Origin: Streptomyces sp. JHA26
Lineage (GTDB): Bacteria; Actinomycetota; Actinomycetes; Streptomycetales; Streptomycetaceae
Length of the DNA stretch: 52,955 bases
Assembly: GCF_002005565.1 (NCBI RefSeq)
Contig: NZ_BDJC01000051.1
Coordinates: 1-52,955 of the forward strand
Direction of reading: 5' to 3'
The position numbers and the translations under genes are program-made. The notes below the pieces were generated by a model. The model made no database searches, was not told where the DNA came from, and saw only the letters and a program-made list of their open reading frames with translations. Shown piece after piece: positions 8,295 through 16,891 of the stretch. Numbering within the stretch: the stretch's first letter is position 1; each line of letters starts with the position of its first letter.

Positions 8295-9074
8295 ATGTCG
8301 CGCGACGCCCGCTGGAAGGCGCTGCTGGAGCTGCTCGTCGAGCGTGGCCGCCTGGACGTCGAGGAGGCGGCGGCCGAGCTGGAGGTGTCGGCCGCGACGA
8401 TCCGCCGCGACTTCGACCGGCTGGCGGAGCAGCAGATGCTCGTGCGCACGCGCGGGGGCGCGGTGGTGCACGGCGTGTCGTACGAGCTGCCGCTGCGCTA
8501 CAAGACCGCTCGCCGGGCCTCGGAGAAGCAACGCATCGCGCAGGCCGTCGCCGCGCTGGTGGCGCCGGGCGAGGCGGTGGGACTGACCGGCGGCACGACC
8601 ACCACCGAGGTGGCGCGCGCCCTGGCCGTACGCCCCGACCTGGCCTCGGGCGCACCCGCGCTGACCGTGGTCACGAACGCGCTGAACATCGCCAACGAGC
8701 TGGCGGTGCGGCCCCAGTTCAAGATCGTGGTGACCGGCGGGGTGGCCCGGGCGCAGTCGTACGAGCTGATCGGACCGCTCGCGGACGGGGTGCTGGGTCA
8801 GGTCACGCTCGACGTGGCGGTGCTCGGCGTCGTCGGCTTCGACGTCGCGCACGGCGCCGCGGCCCACGACGAGGCGGAGGCCGCGATCAACCGGCTGCTG
8901 TGCGAGCGGGCCGAGCGCGTGGTGGTGGCCGCGGACTCGAGCAAGCTGGGCCGGCGGGCGTTCGCCCGGATCTGCGCCGCGGACGCGGTGGACACGCTGG
9001 TCACCGACGGCGCGGCCGGCCCGGACGCCCTGCGCCCGTTCGAGGAGGCCGGGATCCGGGTCGTCCTGGCGTAG
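8295..9074 (+). CDS. DeoR/GlpR family transcriptional regulator
   Basis: A 259-residue DeoR-family repressor. The N-terminal helix-turn-helix reads ELEVSAATIRRDFDRL (about residues 23-38) with the family's LVRTRGGAV following; the C-terminal DeoRC sensor has GLTGGTTTTEVA (about 95-106) and the VAADSSKLG loop (about 213). Such proteins sense sugar phosphates. The start has GGAGG ten bases upstream. Divergent placement beside the AgaS-like/aldolase operon makes that operon the likely target. Confidence 0.9.
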   Translation: MSRDARWKALLELLVERGRLDVEEAAAELEVSAATIRRDFDRLAEQQMLVRTRGGAVVHGVSYELPLRYKTARRASEKQRIAQAVAALVAPGEAVGLTGGTTTTEVARALAVRPDLASGAPALTVVTNALNIANELAVRPQFKIVVTGGVARAQSYELIGPLADGVLGQVTLDVAVLGVVGFDVAHGAAAHDEAEAAINRLLCERAERVVVAADSSKLGRRAFARICAADAVDTLVTDGAAGPDALRPFEEAGIRVVLA

Positions 9075-9331
9075 GCGGCCGCGGTCAGTGGCCGTGGCCG
9101 TCGGTGTGCTCCCGCGCGGCGGCCGGCGCGGGGCCCTGACCGGCGGCAACCGTCCCGCGCGGCGGCGCGGGCACCCGGGCTCGCCCGGACGGGCGTCGCC
9201 GGGGCGCCGTACGGCGGGACACGGACGAGGCTGGTCCGGCGGGCGGGTCCCGCCCGTCGCCACCGGCGGCACGGGCGGGACGGCAGTGACCGCCCGTGCC
9301 CGGACGCCGCCGCCTCACGGAGCAGGAGCCC

Positions 9332-10015
9332 ATGACCGGACCGACCGACGCCGACGGGGGCACCGGCGGCCCGCTCGCACCGGACGCGGGGCCGGCGCGC
9401 CCCCGACGCCACGGCCTCGCCGCCGTGCTCGGCGATCTGCGTGCCGTGGACGGTGCGCTGTACGCGGCGGTGGCCTCCACGCACACGCCCGCACTGGACC
9501 GGTCCCTGCGGCGGCTGTCCCGTGCCGCCGACCACTCCAAGATCTCGCTCGGCATCGCCGCCGCCCTCGCCCTGGGTGGAGCGCGGGCCCGCGGCGCGGC
9601 GCTCGTCGGGGTCGGTGCGGTGGCCATCTCCTCCACGGCCGCGAACCTGCTCGGCAAGCGTCTGGTGCGCAGGCCGCGGCCCGACCGGGAGGCGGCCCGT
9701 GTGACGGTCGACCGGTACGTGCCCATGCCCGCGTCGGCGTCGTTCCCGTCCGGTCACACGGCCTCGGCGGTCGCGTTCGCCACGGCGGTCGGCATGGTCC
9801 TGCCGGCGGCCGCCGCGCCCCTCGGCGCGCTGGCGACCGCCGTGGGGTACTCCCGCGTCCACACCGGCGTGCACTATCCGGGTGACGTGGTGGCGGGCGC
9901 CGTCCTCGGCGTCGCCGGGGCGGCCACCGCGCTGGCGCTGGCCGCGGCCGCTCCGGTGCCCGTCCTGCGGACGGCCTACCCGGTGGCGCCGCCCGTCCCC
10001 TCCGCGCCCGTGTAG
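9332..10015 (+). CDS. PAP2 superfamily phosphatase
   Basis: A 227-residue membrane phosphatase. The three PAP2 motifs are present in order: KRLVRRPRP, PSGHTASA and SRVHTGVHYPGDV, so the catalytic histidines are intact. Members act on phosphatidic acid or undecaprenyl/polyprenyl diphosphates at the membrane face. Hydrophobic segments surround the motifs. The ATG start is preceded by GGAG. Its last 40 bases overlap the convergent SRPBCC gene. A second PAP2 gene with different sequence occurs at the right end of this window. Confidence 0.88.
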   Translation: MTGPTDADGGTGGPLAPDAGPARPRRHGLAAVLGDLRAVDGALYAAVASTHTPALDRSLRRLSRAADHSKISLGIAAALALGGARARGAALVGVGAVAISSTAANLLGKRLVRRPRPDREAARVTVDRYVPMPASASFPSGHTASAVAFATAVGMVLPAAAAPLGALATAVGYSRVHTGVHYPGDVVAGAVLGVAGAATALALAAAAPVPVLRTAYPVAPPVPSAPV

Positions 10016-10629
10016 AAGGCGGCGGTCCGGTCCGCCCTCACGCGCGCCGACGTGGGATCGGTGCCGCTCGCCACGTCGGCCCCGTACCAGGCCTCGCCGC
10101 TGGAGAGCACGAACCGCCGTCCCGCCTCCGAGGCCGACCAGGCCGCGACCTCCTGGGGGTCCACGGGGGTACCGCCGCTCGACAGGTACATGGTGAGGCC
10201 GACGAGCATCAGGTCCCAGCCGACACCGACCGCGCCCGGGCCGAACGCGGCCCACCGCTCGTCGTCGACGTGGGCGAGGTAGTCCAGTTCGAAGCGGGTG
10301 CCGCCCTCGCCGGGCGTCAGCCGCAGCTCGATCCAGCTGACCTCCTCGGCGTACTCCCAGGTGGCGGCGAAGCCCCTGGGCGGGGCGCAGCTCTCGATCG
10401 TGCCGCCCGCGTTCCCCTCCAGCTGGTAACGCCCGCCCAGCCGCAGGTCGCCGGAGACGGGGAGGAACCACTGCGGGATGCGCCGGGGGTCGGTGCAGGT
10501 CGCCCACAGGTCGTCGAGCGGGGTGTCGTAGGTACGGCCCACCGTGAGGACGTGGGCCTCGCCCGCCTTGAAGGCACGCGTGCCGACCTGCCGGCGCACG
10601 GAGTCGATCTGGTGCGTCACATCGATCAC
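9976..10629 (-). CDS. SRPBCC/AHSA1-domain protein
   Basis: A 217-residue protein whose first ~150 residues form an AHSA1-type START-like fold (TVGRTYDTPLDDLWATCTDPRRIPQWF), a hydrophobic-ligand or Hsp90-activator-like domain widely reused in actinobacteria. The C-terminal part (SSGEAWYGADVASGT) resembles the extension seen in many Streptomyces paralogues. The GTG start has a strong AGGAGGAG upstream. The 3' end runs 40 bases into the PAP2 gene. Its role is unknown; paralogues are often paired with ArsR regulators, but none is present here. Confidence 0.82.
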   Translation of the reverse strand: MIDVTHQIDSVRRQVGTRAFKAGEAHVLTVGRTYDTPLDDLWATCTDPRRIPQWFLPVSGDLRLGGRYQLEGNAGGTIESCAPPRGFAATWEYAEEVSWIELRLTPGEGGTRFELDYLAHVDDERWAAFGPGAVGVGWDLMLVGLTMYLSSGGTPVDPQEVAAWSASEAGRRFVLSSGEAWYGADVASGTDPTSARVRADRTAAFYTGAEGTGGATG

Positions 10630-10704
10630 GGGTGAACTCCTCCTGGACGGATTCGAGGCACCGGCGGCGCACGGGGCCGCGCGCGCCGGAGGCACGCATG
10701 CGCA

Positions 10705-10748
10705 CAGACTGTCAGCTGGTGCCCGCGCGGGCACCAGCTGATGGTCTG
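10705..10748. terminator. Large inverted repeat after the phospholipase gene
   Basis: The core is a 30-bp perfect palindrome (10712-10741), centred on CCCGCGCGGG with flanking CAGCTGGTG/CACCAGCTG. After a two-base symmetric mismatch the arms resume as CAGAC/GTCTG, giving 22-bp arms with 20 matches. It starts 21 bases past the phospholipase stop, so a terminator or 3' stabiliser for that mRNA is likely. There is no T-tract, as usual in Streptomyces. Confidence 0.6.
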
Positions 10749-10769
10749 CCCGTGTTCGGGACGCACCCG

Positions 10770-11222
10770 TCAGCCGAACACCTTCACCGCCTGGTAGTAC
10801 GTCCACGCCGTGCTGTCGCAGGCGGACTTCGTGGCCCCGCCGTAGCGGGCGCAGACGCGCTTGAGGTCCTCGTGGAAGGCGCTGTCGAGGCGGGACTTGT
10901 TCGCGCTGAAGGAACCCGCGGCCTTGTAGTTGCGGTAGCCGAAGTCGTGCCGTGCGCAGGAGGTGCTGAAGGGGAAGCCGAACGGGTTGTCGGGCGAGGT
11001 CGAGCAGTAGTCGGTGCTCCAGTCGAATCCGTACGCGGCCCAGGCGGACCGGTTCGCCCGTGCGGCGGTCCAGGCGTTGTAGCTCGACGCGCTGGTCTGG
11101 GTCCAGCTCGCGAGCACCTGCGGTTTGTCGGCGGGAGCGGCGTCGGCGGTCGCGGCGGTGGCGACGACGGTGGTCACGGCCAGGGCCGAGGCGGCGAGTC
11201 CGGTGGCGAGTCTTCGGTGCAT
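10770..11222 (-). CDS. Secreted phospholipase A2
   Basis: A 150-residue exported lipase closely resembling the prokaryotic phospholipase A2 characterised from Streptomyces violaceoruber. A Sec signal peptide (about residues 1-28, ending ATADA-AP) precedes a mature domain opening APADKPQVLASWTQ. The catalytic His-Asp pair is in CARHDFGYRNYKAAGSF, and the cysteines of the fold are conserved. It hydrolyses the sn-2 ester of phospholipids outside the cell in a calcium-dependent way (family knowledge). GGAGGTG precedes the ATG. It appears monocistronic, with the large inverted repeat downstream. Confidence 0.93.
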   Translation of the reverse strand: MHRRLATGLAASALAVTTVVATAATADAAPADKPQVLASWTQTSASSYNAWTAARANRSAWAAYGFDWSTDYCSTSPDNPFGFPFSTSCARHDFGYRNYKAAGSFSANKSRLDSAFHEDLKRVCARYGGATKSACDSTAWTYYQAVKVFG

Positions 11223-11374
11223 CCCACACCTCCATGAGGCTGCGGCCCGCCACTCGGACCGCAGGTTCATGACAAGATGATGCGCACCTCGACCACCCCT
11301 TCACACCTCCATCACCCTAACGGATCGTCAACTCTTGGACGGTGACGGGCCCCTGCGGCCCCGAGGGGCGGCGT

Positions 11375-12304
11375 TCACCACGGCAGGCCCTCCAGGCAGG
11401 CGCCGACCCGGTCGCCGTCCCAGGCCCCGTCGGCGATCACCAGGCGGTAGCGGTAGGCGAAGGACTCACCGGGCGGCAGCTCGAACTCCTGGAAGAACGC
11501 CCAGGAGAACGCGACCGTCGGCACCGGGGTCGCCCGCACGAACCAGTGCGAGGGGTGGATCGCGCTCCTCCCGTCCAGGTTCTCCGGCGCGTGCGCGAAG
11601 ACGAGCGTGGAGTGGCCGTCGCTCCCGTCGCGCTCGGCGGTGAAGGCGAGCCACGGGCCCTGCGTACCCATCAGCTCCTCGGCGCCGGCACCGGTGCCCG
11701 GGGCGAGGACGGTGCCGCCGGTGAAGTCGCGGGGGCCGCGCCACTGGAGGCCGGTGTAGCCGGCCGCCTCCCGGCCCGCGGTGGTCGGCGAGCCGAAGAC
11801 CAGCGGCTCGGCCCGGATGTTGGTGAGGCGGATCGACCAGTCCAGGACCCAGGCACCGGCCTCCTCGTCGACCGAGTGGACGGCGAGCCCGCGCTCCTCA
11901 CGGGCCCACTCGGCACCGCCGTTCTCGACCCAGGTGAGGTGCTCGGTGACGTCGAGCCGGTCGTCGCCGGCCGTGAGGTCCGGGAAGCCGTCGTGCCGCA
12001 TGGAGCCGACGCGCTCGGGCAGGGGCAGATACCCCTCGCCGTGGACGTAGGAGTTGCCGCCCCAGAAGTTCTGGCCGGAGAGGTGACTCGCCGTCATCTG
12101 CACGCCCTTGTGCCAGCGGTGGTCGTTCGGCCGGTACCCGGTGACCGTGTGCCCGGCCAGGGTGCGCACGGGGTGGGCGTAGGGCTTGCGGGACTCGAAG
12201 GCCTCGGGGTCGGGGCGGTAGACGTAGCGCAGGATCTCCGTGCCGTTCGCCGCCGTGACGGCGATGTGGTCGCCGTGGGTGTGACTGACGCTCAGGGTGC
12301 TCAT
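11375..12304 (-). CDS. DUF6807 (PmoA-like) family protein
   Basis: A 309-residue protein of the DUF6807/PmoA-like family, suggested by GYRPNDHRWHKGVQM near the N-terminus and the closing SHWFVRATPVPTVAFSWAFF. No signal peptide is seen. The function is not established; the family occurs mostly with sugar oxidoreductases and isomerases. Its ATG overlaps the stop of the Gfo/Idh gene by four bases, so the two are made together, implying that both act on the same sugar-like substrate. Confidence 0.75.
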   Translation of the reverse strand: MSTLSVSHTHGDHIAVTAANGTEILRYVYRPDPEAFESRKPYAHPVRTLAGHTVTGYRPNDHRWHKGVQMTASHLSGQNFWGGNSYVHGEGYLPLPERVGSMRHDGFPDLTAGDDRLDVTEHLTWVENGGAEWAREERGLAVHSVDEEAGAWVLDWSIRLTNIRAEPLVFGSPTTAGREAAGYTGLQWRGPRDFTGGTVLAPGTGAGAEELMGTQGPWLAFTAERDGSDGHSTLVFAHAPENLDGRSAIHPSHWFVRATPVPTVAFSWAFFQEFELPPGESFAYRYRLVIADGAWDGDRVGACLEGLPW

Positions 12305-13416
12305 GCGCGCCCCTCGGGGGCCCAGTCGGGGTGGTCGCCGTGCATGGCCGCGTGGAAGGGGTCGCCGGGGCCGATCTCGCCCCGGAACACCGGCCGTCCG
12401 GTGAACGCCGCCTTGTACAGGGCGGCGGCGAACTCCAGCGTGCCCCGGGCCTCGGGACCGCTGCCGGGCGGTCGCGCACCGGCGTCCCAGGCGTCCAGCA
12501 CGGCGCCGAGCTGCGCCGTGTGGGAGCTCGGGACGTCCGCCGCCGGCGTGCGCCAGGCGGCGGCGCGTGCGGGGTCGACGTGCCGGGCCGGGGTGTAGGT
12601 CCAGTCGTCGTTGCGGTGCCCGTACAGATGGGTGAGCTCCACGGTGGCGTCGGCGCAGTCGACGCGGACGCGGCTCACCTCGGCCGGGGAGAGGACGCTG
12701 TTGACGACGGTGGCGAGGGCGCCGTTCGCGAACCGCACCAGGGCCGTGGAGACGTCCTCGCTCTCGGTGTCGTGGACCAGGCGCGAGGCCATGGCCCGGA
12801 TCTCCCGCCACGGCCCGAGCAGGTGCAGCAGCAGGTCGTACTGGTGGATGCCGTGGCCCATCGTCGGGCCGCCGCCCTCGGTGGCCCAGCGCCCGCGCCA
12901 GGGCGCCGCGTAGTAGGCGGCGTCGCGGTGCCAGGTGGTCTGGCAGTGCGCGACCAGCGGCGCGCCGAGCTCGCCGCCCGCGATCAGCTCCCGGGCGTGC
13001 GCGGCACCGGAGCCGTACCGGTGCTGGAAGATCACGGAGGCGTACGCCCCGGAGGCCTCCTCGGCCGCCGCGATGTCGTCGTACTCGGCGAGCGAGAGGC
13101 ACAGCGGCTTCTCGCACAGCACCCACGCGCCGGCCTCGAGGGCGGCCACCGCCTGCTCCCGGTGCAGGGACGGCGGCGTGCCGATGAGCACCAGGTCGGG
13201 GCGCACGGCGTCCAGCATGGCATCCGCCGAGGTGTAGCCGGCGACGTCACCGCCCGCGCTCCGCCGGAAGGCGTCCAGCCGGGACGGGTCCACGTCGACG
13301 GCGGCGACCAGTTCCACGCGGTCGGTGTGGGCCGCGAGCGCGGGCAGGTGGCTGTCGACGACGACGGCGCCGGTACCGACCACGGCGACGCGGCGGCGGG
13401 CGGGATGCGGGGACAT
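12301..13416 (-). CDS. Gfo/Idh/MocA family oxidoreductase
   Basis: A 371-residue NAD(P)-dependent oxidoreductase. The Rossmann loop is VAVVGTGAVVVDSH (about 9-22), the family signature ECEKP appears as LCEKPLCLS (about 99), and the C-terminal alpha/beta domain contains EGGGPTMGHGIHQYDLLLHLLG. Members oxidise or epimerise sugars and inositols. A GAGGAGG-type site precedes the ATG. It is the first gene of an operon with DUF6807, with a LacI-type palindrome about 70 bases upstream. The substrate is unknown. Confidence 0.88.
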   Translation of the reverse strand: MSPHPARRRVAVVGTGAVVVDSHLPALAAHTDRVELVAAVDVDPSRLDAFRRSAGGDVAGYTSADAMLDAVRPDLVLIGTPPSLHREQAVAALEAGAWVLCEKPLCLSLAEYDDIAAAEEASGAYASVIFQHRYGSGAAHARELIAGGELGAPLVAHCQTTWHRDAAYYAAPWRGRWATEGGGPTMGHGIHQYDLLLHLLGPWREIRAMASRLVHDTESEDVSTALVRFANGALATVVNSVLSPAEVSRVRVDCADATVELTHLYGHRNDDWTYTPARHVDPARAAAWRTPAADVPSSHTAQLGAVLDAWDAGARPPGSGPEARGTLEFAAALYKAAFTGRPVFRGEIGPGDPFHAAMHGDHPDWAPEGRA

Positions 13417-13484
13417 GCGCTCCTCCTCGGACGGTGGCGGGCGGCACGCGCTCCCGGCCGCTCGGACGGGCCCTCGGAGACCTT

Positions 13485-13500
13485 TAGAAAGCGCTTGCAC
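13485..13500. promoter_or_regulatory. LacI-type operator upstream of the Gfo/Idh operon
   Basis: AGAAAGCGCTTGCA contains the perfect octamer AAGCGCTT (13489-13496), the central-CG palindrome bound by many LacI/GalR regulators. It lies about 70 bases before the Gfo/Idh start. No LacI gene is adjacent; the nearest is at 36.3 kb, so the binding protein is uncertain. Confidence 0.5.
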
Positions 13501-13684
13501 CCCGGCAGACCCTAGAGCGCGGAGGAAGGAGCGGACAACCCCCCGCGGGGAGCGGGGGCGGCCGGCCGGCCCGGATCCCCGCGTTTGCGGGACCGTCGTG
13601 CGGCTGGTCGACTGTCGCAGGGGGCGGGCCGGCCGCACCGCGCCGGTGCGGACACCTCGGTTTTCCTCCGGAAGGAGTTCTGGC

Positions 13685-14278
13685 GTGAACACCCCGAAGC
13701 CGTCGGCACACGGGCACGGCTCCGACGGCAGCCAGCCCTGGCTGCACCAGAGGGGCCGGACCGTTCAGGAGTTCGGCACCGTCAAGCAGTTCCCCGTGGC
13801 ACTGTCCATGGAGACCCGCCTCTACTCGTGCCAGCGGCTCAACAAGGTCCTGGCGGACACCCGCATCCTGCACGACCTGTACAAGAAGTACCACTGGCTC
13901 ATGCGCGGGGCGACGTTCTACCAACTGCACCTGCTGCTCGACAAGCACGCCGGGGAACAGCTGGAGCTGATCGACACCGTCGCCGAACGCGTCCAGACGC
14001 TCGGCGGCGTCGCCGTCGGCGACCCCCGGCACGTCGCGGAGATCACCACGGTGCCGCGCCCGCCGGACGGCGTGGAGGAGGTGCCGGCGATGCTCTCGCG
14101 GCTGCTGGAGACCCACGAGCTGATCCTCACCGACTGCCACGACGCCGCGGCGCGCACCCAGGAGCTCGGCGACGACGGCACGAACGACCTCCTGGTCTCC
14201 GACGTCGTGCGCACCAACGAGCTCCAGGCCTGGTTCCTGGCGGAGCACCTCGTCGACACGCCCCTCGTGCACGTCTGA
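13685..14278 (+). CDS. Dps-like DNA-protection ferritin
   Basis: A 197-residue Dps/ferritin-like protein. The family signature is visible as LYKKYHWLMRGATFYQLHLLLDKHAGEQLELIDTVAER, whose His, Asp and Glu supply the inter-subunit ferroxidase site. The N-terminal ~40 residues (PKPSAHGHGSDGSQPW) form a longer hydrophilic tail than in short Dps, of the kind used for DNA binding. GTG follows AAGGAG by nine bases. It likely oxidises ferrous iron with peroxide and protects DNA in stress or stationary phase. It stands alone, followed by a hairpin. Confidence 0.87.
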   Translation: MNTPKPSAHGHGSDGSQPWLHQRGRTVQEFGTVKQFPVALSMETRLYSCQRLNKVLADTRILHDLYKKYHWLMRGATFYQLHLLLDKHAGEQLELIDTVAERVQTLGGVAVGDPRHVAEITTVPRPPDGVEEVPAMLSRLLETHELILTDCHDAAARTQELGDDGTNDLLVSDVVRTNELQAWFLAEHLVDTPLVHV

Positions 14279-14296
14279 CCGGCCGCGGCGCGCCGA

Positions 14297-14319
14297 CCCC
14301 GGACGCCTCCCGTCCGGGG
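14297..14319 (+). terminator. Hairpin terminator after the Dps-like gene
   Basis: Nine-base perfect arms CCCCGGACG and CGTCCGGGG around a five-base loop, 18 bases after the stop codon. There is no T-tract. Confidence 0.55.
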
Positions 14320-14418
14320 CCGGCCCGTTCCACGTCCGCGGGTGCCCCGCGCCCCCGGGCGCCGTGCGCGAAGCGCCCTCTCGATGCCCTTTCACCCATG
14401 CTGGGGAAGTGTCCCTCT

Positions 14419-15489
14419 ATGGCCCACATGTCCTCCGGTTCCCACGGCGCCCACGCCCAGCCCCCGACGCGCGGCCGGAGGTGGTCCGCTTTCCGGCAGT
14501 CGCCGTTCTGGCCGGCCACCGTGCTGGTGCTGATCCTCGCGGCAGCGGCCGGGCTCTTCGCGGGCTCGTACACCTACTCCATGGCGGACCCGACGCCGCA
14601 CTCGCTCCCCACGGCCGTGGTCGGCTCGTACGCGCAGGGGCGCGGCAAGGCCTTCCTGGACGGCCTGGAGCAGGCGCTGAACGCCTCGGTGAAGGTGCAC
14701 CCCTACGACAGCACCGCCGAGGCACGTGACGCGATCGAGGAACAGAAGGTCTTCGCGATCTTCGAGCTGCACGAGAACGGGCGGTCGGCCGTCCTCGACC
14801 TGTCCAGCGCCTCGGGCGCCTCGGTCGCCGAGGTGCTGGCCCGGACGGCACCGGAGGTGGGGAGGAAGACCGGGGTCGCCCTCACCGTCCGGGACGTCAA
14901 TCCCCTGCAGGAGGGCGATCCGCGCGGACTGGCGATCTTCTACGTCTCCCTGGCCGCCGTGATCATCGGCTTCGTCGGGGCGATCCAGCTCAGCGTGCAC
15001 GCGCGGGCCCTGACCCCGTTCGAACGCATCCTCTTCACGGCCGCCTACGCACTGCTCGGCGGCTTCGCCGTCGCCGCGACCGTGGACTGGCTGCTGGGCG
15101 CGCTGGACCTGCCGTTCGTCGAGTCGTGGCTGATCCTCGCGCTCACCCTGTTCACCAGCGGCATGGTCTTCACGATGTTCAACACCCTGTTCGGCCGCTG
15201 GGCGATGCTGCCGACCTGGGGGCTCATGGTGCTGCTCGGCAACCCCTCGTCCGGCGGTGCGGTGTCCTGGCCGCTGCTGCCGTCCCCGCTGGGCGTGATC
15301 GGCCAGTGGCTGCCGCCCGGCGCGTCGGTCAACGCCCAGCACACGGCGGTGTACTTCCAGGGGCACCAGCACCTGTTCCCGTACCTGGTGCTGGGCGGGT
15401 GGGCGCTGCTGTCCTGCGCCGTGTTCTGGACCTGGCGGCACCGTCACCCCGGCGGACGCGAGAAACACCCGGCGCACGCCGAGTCCTGA
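14419..15489 (+). CDS. ABC-2/YhgE-like multi-pass membrane protein (DUF3533-like)
   Basis: A 356-residue membrane protein. One membrane segment lies near the N-terminus (about 35-53), then a ~130-residue extracytoplasmic region (SYTYSMADPTPHSLPTAVVGSY onward), then about five hydrophobic segments in the second half. This topology matches YhgE/Pip and ABC-2 permease relatives. GGGGAAG precedes ATG 14419; an ATG at 14398 is less well placed. No ATPase is encoded beside it. It may be an export or membrane-stress protein; the substrate is unknown. Confidence 0.72.
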   Translation: MAHMSSGSHGAHAQPPTRGRRWSAFRQSPFWPATVLVLILAAAAGLFAGSYTYSMADPTPHSLPTAVVGSYAQGRGKAFLDGLEQALNASVKVHPYDSTAEARDAIEEQKVFAIFELHENGRSAVLDLSSASGASVAEVLARTAPEVGRKTGVALTVRDVNPLQEGDPRGLAIFYVSLAAVIIGFVGAIQLSVHARALTPFERILFTAAYALLGGFAVAATVDWLLGALDLPFVESWLILALTLFTSGMVFTMFNTLFGRWAMLPTWGLMVLLGNPSSGGAVSWPLLPSPLGVIGQWLPPGASVNAQHTAVYFQGHQHLFPYLVLGGWALLSCAVFWTWRHRHPGGREKHPAHAES

Positions 15490-15579
15490 TCCGGTGCCCG
15501 TCCCGCCCTCGGGACCTGTTCCGGGCGCCGCACTGCTGCGATCATGAGGCGGGAGACCCCACCACCGGTTGGAGTGCAC

Positions 15580-16782
15580 ATGGCCCTCGACGTCGACGCG
15601 ATCCGCGCGCAGATACCCGCCCTCAAGTCCGGCACCGCCCGCTTCGACGCGCCCGGCGGCACCCAGACCCCGCAGCCCGTGATCGACGCCGTCGCCGAGG
15701 TCCTGGCCGCTCCCCTGGCCAACCGGGGGCAGTTCACCGAGGGCGAGCGCAACGCGGACCGGATCGTCACGCAGGCCCGCGCCGCCCTGGGCGACCTGCT
15801 CGGCGCCGACCCGCGGGGCGTCGTCTTCGGCCGCAGTGCCACGCAGCTCGCGTACGACCTCGCCCGGACGCTCGCCAAGGAGTGGGGGCCGGGCGACGAG
15901 GTGGTCGTCACCCGCCTCGAGCACGACTCCAACATCCGGCCCTGGACGCAGGCGGCCGAGGCGGTGGGCGCGACCGTGCGGTGGGCCGACTTCGACCCGG
16001 CCACCGGGGAGCTGCTCCCCGAGCACGTCGAGGCGGTGCTGTCCCCGCGCACCCGGCTGGTCGCGGTCACGGCCGCCTCCAACCTCATCGGCACCATGCC
16101 CGACCTGCCGGCCCTCGCCCGCCTGGCGCACGGTGCGGGAGCACTGCTCCACGTCGACGCGGTGCACTACGCCTCGCACGCCGCCGTCGACCTGGCGGCG
16201 CTCGGTGCGGACACGCTGGTGTGCTCGCCGTACAAGTTCCTCGGCCCGCACCTGGGCGTGCTGGCGGCCCGGCCCGAGTTCCTGCGGACCCTGCGCCCGG
16301 ACAAGCTGCTGCCGTCCAGCGACGCCGTCCCCGAGCGTTTCGAGCTGGGCACGCTGCCGTACGAGCTGCTGGCCGGCGCCCGCGCGGCGGTGGACTTCCT
16401 CGCGGATCTGGTGCCCGGCGCCCCCGGCGGGCGGCGGGAGCGGCTGCTCGCGTCCTTCGCGGCGCTGGAGGCCCACGAGGACGCCCTGCGCGAGCGGATC
16501 GAGCGGGGGCTGGCCGAGCTCGGCGGGATCACGGTGTACTCCCGGGCCGCGCGGCGCACCCCGACCCTGCTGTTCACCGTGGCGGGCCTGAGCCCCGTCG
16601 AGGTCCACCGCATGCTGGCCGAGCGGGGGGTCGACGCCCCCGCCGGGTCGTTCTACGCGGTGGAGGCGGCCCGCCGCCTGGGTCTGGGCGACGAGGGCGG
16701 CGTCCGGGTCGGGCTCGCGCCGTACAGCAGCGCGGACGACGTGGACCGGCTGCTGACGGCGCTGGGCGGTCTCCCCCGCTGA
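15580..16782 (+). CDS. Cysteine desulfurase-like PLP enzyme (class V aminotransferase fold)
   Basis: A 400-residue class V aminotransferase-fold protein. The PLP lysine is K219 in CSPYKFLGPHLG, and the upstream HVDAVHYASH holds the cofactor-contacting aspartate and histidine. Sequence style (FDAPGGTQTPQPVIDAV at the start) matches the cysteine-desulfurase-like subgroup whose true reaction is often untested. The start has GGAGTG upstream. It lies 90 bases after the membrane protein on the same strand, with no SUF/ISC partners, so iron-sulfur assembly is not implied. Confidence 0.83.
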   Translation: MALDVDAIRAQIPALKSGTARFDAPGGTQTPQPVIDAVAEVLAAPLANRGQFTEGERNADRIVTQARAALGDLLGADPRGVVFGRSATQLAYDLARTLAKEWGPGDEVVVTRLEHDSNIRPWTQAAEAVGATVRWADFDPATGELLPEHVEAVLSPRTRLVAVTAASNLIGTMPDLPALARLAHGAGALLHVDAVHYASHAAVDLAALGADTLVCSPYKFLGPHLGVLAARPEFLRTLRPDKLLPSSDAVPERFELGTLPYELLAGARAAVDFLADLVPGAPGGRRERLLASFAALEAHEDALRERIERGLAELGGITVYSRAARRTPTLLFTVAGLSPVEVHRMLAERGVDAPAGSFYAVEAARRLGLGDEGGVRVGLAPYSSADDVDRLLTALGGLPR

Positions 16783-16891
16783 CGGACGCACGGCGAGGGG
16801 CGGCGCGGGCGTCCCGGCCGCACGGACCGCGTGCCGCCGGGGCGTCCGCGTCCGCGGGGGCGTTCGCGCCGCTCTCGCCGCTGACGCCGCC

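Noticed and set aside
13486..13500. The AAGCGCTT motif as a CRISPR or phage attachment core
   Set aside because: No repeat-spacer pattern, integrase or tRNA is nearby; an operator explains it better.
14392..16791. A 799-codon minus-strand frame over the membrane protein and cysteine-desulfurase-like genes
   Set aside because: Both plus-strand genes have catalytic or membrane features; the antisense product is low-complexity.
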